From positions 1-9,143 of the forward strand of contig JALQWE010000115.1 of NCBI GenBank assembly GCA_023258825.1: 9,143 nt of DNA, written 5' to 3'. The notes below the pieces were generated by a model. It saw only the letters and a program-made list of their open reading frames with translations. It ran no database searches and was not told where the DNA came from. Shown one piece after another: positions 7,043 through 9,143 of the stretch (positions are counted from its first letter, which is position 1; every line of letters starts with the position of its first letter). Position numbers and translations under genes: made by a program. The stretch is from Planctomycetaceae bacterium. Lineage in GTDB: Bacteria; Planctomycetota; Planctomycetia; Planctomycetales; Planctomycetaceae.

Positions 7043-7776
7043 TCACTCCATCCACAGACTTCGCCCCCGCATTCCGATGGCTGGTCACTCAGGCCGTCAC
7101 GTGGTGCCTCGTCGCCTGTTTCGCCAACGTCACGCTGGCAGCACACCCGTTCCATGCCACCGCGGCAGAAATGGAGTGGAATGGGGAGTCCGGGTGGTTT
7201 GAAGTCTCCCTGAAACTGCCGGGGCTGGTCATCGAAGACGAACTGTCCCGACTACAGCAGCGGCGCATCAATCTGGAGACCGCTCCCGACGGCGAACAGC
7301 TGCTGCAGGACTATGTGAGGTCACGATTCCAGCTGTCGGCGGGCAATCACGAGACCTGTGAGTTTCAATGGATCGGTATGGAGGTGGAAGTGCGCCATGT
7401 CTGGGTGTACTTTGAAATCCGCCCCGGACAGCCCGCCGTCGCTACGCCGGCTCCGGCGTCAGCTGCCGCGTCAAAGGCCCCCCAACCGCCAGCGAATTCT
7501 TCGATCCGCACGACAAACACACCCCAGGGGGATTTGAAAACGCTGCCTTTTCAGGACCTGAAAGTCACCTGCCGACTGCTGGAAACCCGGACCGATCAGG
7601 TGAACCTGGTCAACGCCCGCTGCGGCAGTCACCGCGCAGCCCTGCACCTCACGGCTGAACAGCCCGAAGGCCTGCTTGACTTCACCACAAATCCGGCTGC
7701 ACTTCTGCCCCGCGGCCGGTCATTCGAACGAACCGAAAATCCCCCCAGCGTGCAACCCAGTGAACTGCCACGTTGA
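7039..7776 (+). CDS. Small secreted DUF6702-like protein, coupled to the M1 peptidase
   Basis: A 245-aa protein whose ATG overlaps the peptidase stop (ATGA, 7039-7042). No Shine-Dalgarno site is visible upstream, so translation is probably coupled to the peptidase. The signal peptide has its core at about 13-29 and cleavage near TLA-A (34/35). The mature protein opens with AHPFHATAAEMEWN and FEVSLKLPGLVIEDEL, which resembles the start of DUF6702 (His-Pro-Phe, then a beta strand and 'DLE'-like region). A second part (about 105-130) is beta-rich (VEVRHVWVYFEI). It is interrupted by a Pro/Ala/Ser-rich linker at about 130-165. The domain seems to resume at FQDLKVTCRLLETRTDQVNLV and ends near 207. 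The tail (208-245) is low in structure. Function is unknown; exported and possibly a partner of the peptidase by context. The family call rests on recalled resemblance, not on a profile search. Confidence 0.8.
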   Translation: MITPSTDFAPAFRWLVTQAVTWCLVACFANVTLAAHPFHATAAEMEWNGESGWFEVSLKLPGLVIEDELSRLQQRRINLETAPDGEQLLQDYVRSRFQLSAGNHETCEFQWIGMEVEVRHVWVYFEIRPGQPAVATPAPASAAASKAPQPPANSSIRTTNTPQGDLKTLPFQDLKVTCRLLETRTDQVNLVNARCGSHRAALHLTAEQPEGLLDFTTNPAALLPRGRSFERTENPPSVQPSELPR

Positions 7777-7832
7777 TGCCGTCGTCCCGTCGGGTTCCTG
7801 CACAACACGGCTCAGCACTCGCCATCAATGCC

Positions 7833-7868
7833 GCCCATCGCACTAGTCCTGCCCATCGCATCAGTTCC
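7833..7868. repeat. Imperfect 18-bp tandem repeat, two copies
   Basis: GCCCATCGCACTAGTCCT (7833-7850) is followed directly by GCCCATCGCATCAGTTCC (7851-7868), with 14 of 18 positions identical. The flanks contain further fragments such as CATCAGG and CATCGCC but no full third copy. Confidence 0.55.
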
Positions 7869-7916
7869 ATCAGGCTCATCGCCTTCCAGCCCACGCCGAT
7901 GGTCAGCCGCGCAGCA

Positions 7917-7930
7917 GGATGATATCATCC
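7917..7930. promoter_or_regulatory. Perfect 14-bp palindrome, possible operator
   Basis: GGATGATATCATCC equals its own reverse complement over all 14 bases. It lies 45 nt upstream of the ATG at 7976 and in a non-coding gap. A dimeric repressor site is the obvious reading, but no second copy is seen in the window. Confidence 0.35.
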
Positions 7931-7975
7931 GCGCTCAGTGCATGTCCCCCCGTGAATCCCCCCTGAGTGTCGTTT

Positions 7976-9143
7976 ATGACATCGTCATTTGCCGCTTTTC
8001 CGGTCGTACAGTTGGAGGGTCTGGAAGCGCCAGCCATGCCAACCAGCATTCGCGAGACCGGTATTGCGCGTGAAGTTCTGCTGTCGCTGCTGCTCAAACA
8101 GGCTTATGCCGCTTCACAGCTGACCACAGAACTGGCCGCCCAGAAAATGCTGCTGTCCGTGCAGCTGGTGGCAGAATTGCTCGAAGAGCTCCGTCGGGAA
8201 AGCTGCGTCGAAGTGCTGGGCAGCTCCGGACCACTGGGCTTCCGATTCACCCTCTCGCAAAAAGGTCGCGAACGCGCCGCTCGCGCGATGGAAATTTCGG
8301 GATACATCGGCCCGGCACCTGTTTCCCTCGAGGCTTATACGGACTCCGTTGAACGTCAGGCCAAACAACGCGCCCCGGTTTCTCCGGAAAAGGTGGCTGA
8401 GTCGTTGTCGGGACTGACGCTGACCGATGAATCACGCATGCTGGCCGGACTCGCCGTCAACGGCAATCGCAGCCTGTTCGTGCACGGCCCTGCCGGCAAT
8501 GGCAAAACCGCGCTGTGTCTGAATCTGCGCAAAGCGCTCACCGATGGCATCTGGATCCCGCATTGCTTCGCTGTCGATAGCCAGGTCATTCGCGTCTTTG
8601 ATTCCCAGGTTCACGAAGTCCTGGAACTGGACGGATCACAGGCACGCGGATTCGATCCCCGCTGGATCCGCATTCGCCCACCGCTCGTAGTCGCCGGGGG
8701 AGAACTGCGATTGCAGGATCTTGACCTGACGTGGAGCTCCTCAATGAGGTTTTACGAAGCCCCCATTCAGCTGAAGGCCAATGGCGGGCTGCTGCTGATC
8801 GACGACTTCGGCCGGCAGCAGGTCAATCCCGCGGAAATGCTGAATCGCTGGATCATTCCCATGGAATACCAGATCGACTACCTCACTCTGCAGACGGGGC
8901 AGAAAATCTGCGTCCCCGTTCGCAACCTGCTGCTGTTCGCCACCAACCTTGATCCACGCGACGTGACCGATCCAGCGTTTCTCCGACGCATGGGATACCG
9001 ACTGAATCTCACGTCACCAACCCCCGAACAGTACTCCACAATCTTTCGGAACTATGCCGCACGGGACGGCATCACCGTTTCCCATGCCCTGATCTCCGAA
9101 ATCCTCGAACGCTACCGGCGGGAAAATCGTGAACTCCGCTGCA
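7976..9143 (+). CDS. Winged-helix/AAA+ ATPase, 3' end off the window
   Basis: 389 codons to the right edge, no stop. The N-terminal part (about 25-110) looks like a winged-helix DNA- or protein-binding domain: two Leu-rich helices (EVLLSLLLKQAY, LVAELLEELRRE) followed by FRFTLSQKGRERA. IGPAPVSLEAY follows as a conserved-looking junction. The AAA+ domain has Walker A GPAGNGKT at 171-178, Walker B LLLIDDF with Asp 276-277 (DD rather than the usual DE), sensor-1 Asn 324 in FATNLDP and a candidate arginine finger at 337-338 (FLRRMGYRL). ANGGLLLIDDFGRQ and LNRWIIPME are typical of a widespread uncharacterised bacterial ATPase family related in style to MoxR-like proteins. The start is uncertain: ATG 7976 keeps the APAMPTSIRETGI segment that I recall as conserved in relatives, whereas ATG 8036 has a GGAAG site 8 nt upstream. 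The role is unknown; substrate remodelling or regulation are only guesses. At least the lid subdomain is missing at the right edge. Confidence 0.85.
   Translation, partial: MTSSFAAFPVVQLEGLEAPAMPTSIRETGIAREVLLSLLLKQAYAASQLTTELAAQKMLLSVQLVAELLEELRRESCVEVLGSSGPLGFRFTLSQKGRERAARAMEISGYIGPAPVSLEAYTDSVERQAKQRAPVSPEKVAESLSGLTLTDESRMLAGLAVNGNRSLFVHGPAGNGKTALCLNLRKALTDGIWIPHCFAVDSQVIRVFDSQVHEVLELDGSQARGFDPRWIRIRPPLVVAGGELRLQDLDLTWSSSMRFYEAPIQLKANGGLLLIDDFGRQQVNPAEMLNRWIIPMEYQIDYLTLQTGQKICVPVRNLLLFATNLDPRDVTDPAFLRRMGYRLNLTSPTPEQYSTIFRNYAARDGITVSHALISEILERYRRENRELRC
8023..8027 (+). promoter_or_regulatory. Possible ribosome binding site for an alternative ATPase start at 8036
   Basis: GGAAG is 8 nt before the ATG at 8036. 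The upstream candidate ATG at 7976 has only a TGAG element with 8 nt spacing. The site therefore argues for a 20-residue shorter protein; it could equally be coincidental inside the coding region. Confidence 0.35.

Larger units (their letters stand above)
7777..7975. other. Non-coding gap upstream of the AAA+ ATPase gene
   Basis: About 199 bases between the DUF6702-like stop and the first likely start of the ATPase. An in-frame TGA at 7964-7966 closes the ATPase frame. The gap holds an imperfect 18-bp tandem repeat and a 14-bp palindrome (listed separately). No hairpin plus T-run terminator is visible after the DUF6702-like gene, so read-through into the ATPase gene is possible. Confidence 0.55.

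Noticed and set aside
1..9143. Search by eye for CRISPR arrays, tRNA, rRNA, transposase genes and defence systems
   Set aside because: No regularly spaced repeats, cloverleaf-like segments, insertion-sequence ends or recognisable transposase or nuclease motifs were seen.

Overview
The window reads as chromosomal DNA from a member of the Planctomycetota, moderately GC-rich by eye. The best marker is the left-hand gene, a PSCyt1-DUF1549-DUF1553 ('PSD1') cytochrome-type protein. This architecture is hugely expanded in planctomycetes and rare elsewhere. The lipid A kinase gene (lpxK) fits a diderm cell envelope. Family or genus cannot be decided from the window.

Layout: (1) 1-2971, minus strand: a PSD1 protein with two CXXCH haem-binding motifs. 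Its 3' end runs off the left edge, probably only a few codons short. (2) 2972-3227: non-coding leader of that gene with a good Shine-Dalgarno site. (3) 3228-4298, minus strand: lpxK, complete. (4) 4299-4576: non-coding divergent control region between lpxK and the next gene. (5) 4577-7042, plus strand: a secreted M1-family zinc metallopeptidase with a GTG start. (6) 7039-7776, plus strand: a small secreted DUF6702-like protein whose ATG overlaps the peptidase stop codon (ATGA). (7) 7777-7975: non-coding, with an imperfect 18-bp tandem repeat and a perfect 14-bp palindrome. (8) 7976-9143, plus strand: a winged-helix/AAA+ ATPase cut by the right edge.

Functionally, the only clear unit is the peptidase/DUF6702-like pair. 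Both proteins carry signal peptides, the genes overlap by 4 bp, and the second has no visible Shine-Dalgarno site of its own, so translational coupling is likely. The PSD1 protein is also exported. LpxK acts on the cytoplasmic face of the inner membrane in lipid A synthesis. The AAA+ protein is cytoplasmic and of unknown role. I see no mobile element, CRISPR array, tRNA, rRNA or defence system. The least explained items are the peptidase/DUF6702 pair, the winged-helix AAA+ protein and the palindrome in front of it. I do not see convincing evidence of a wholly new system.
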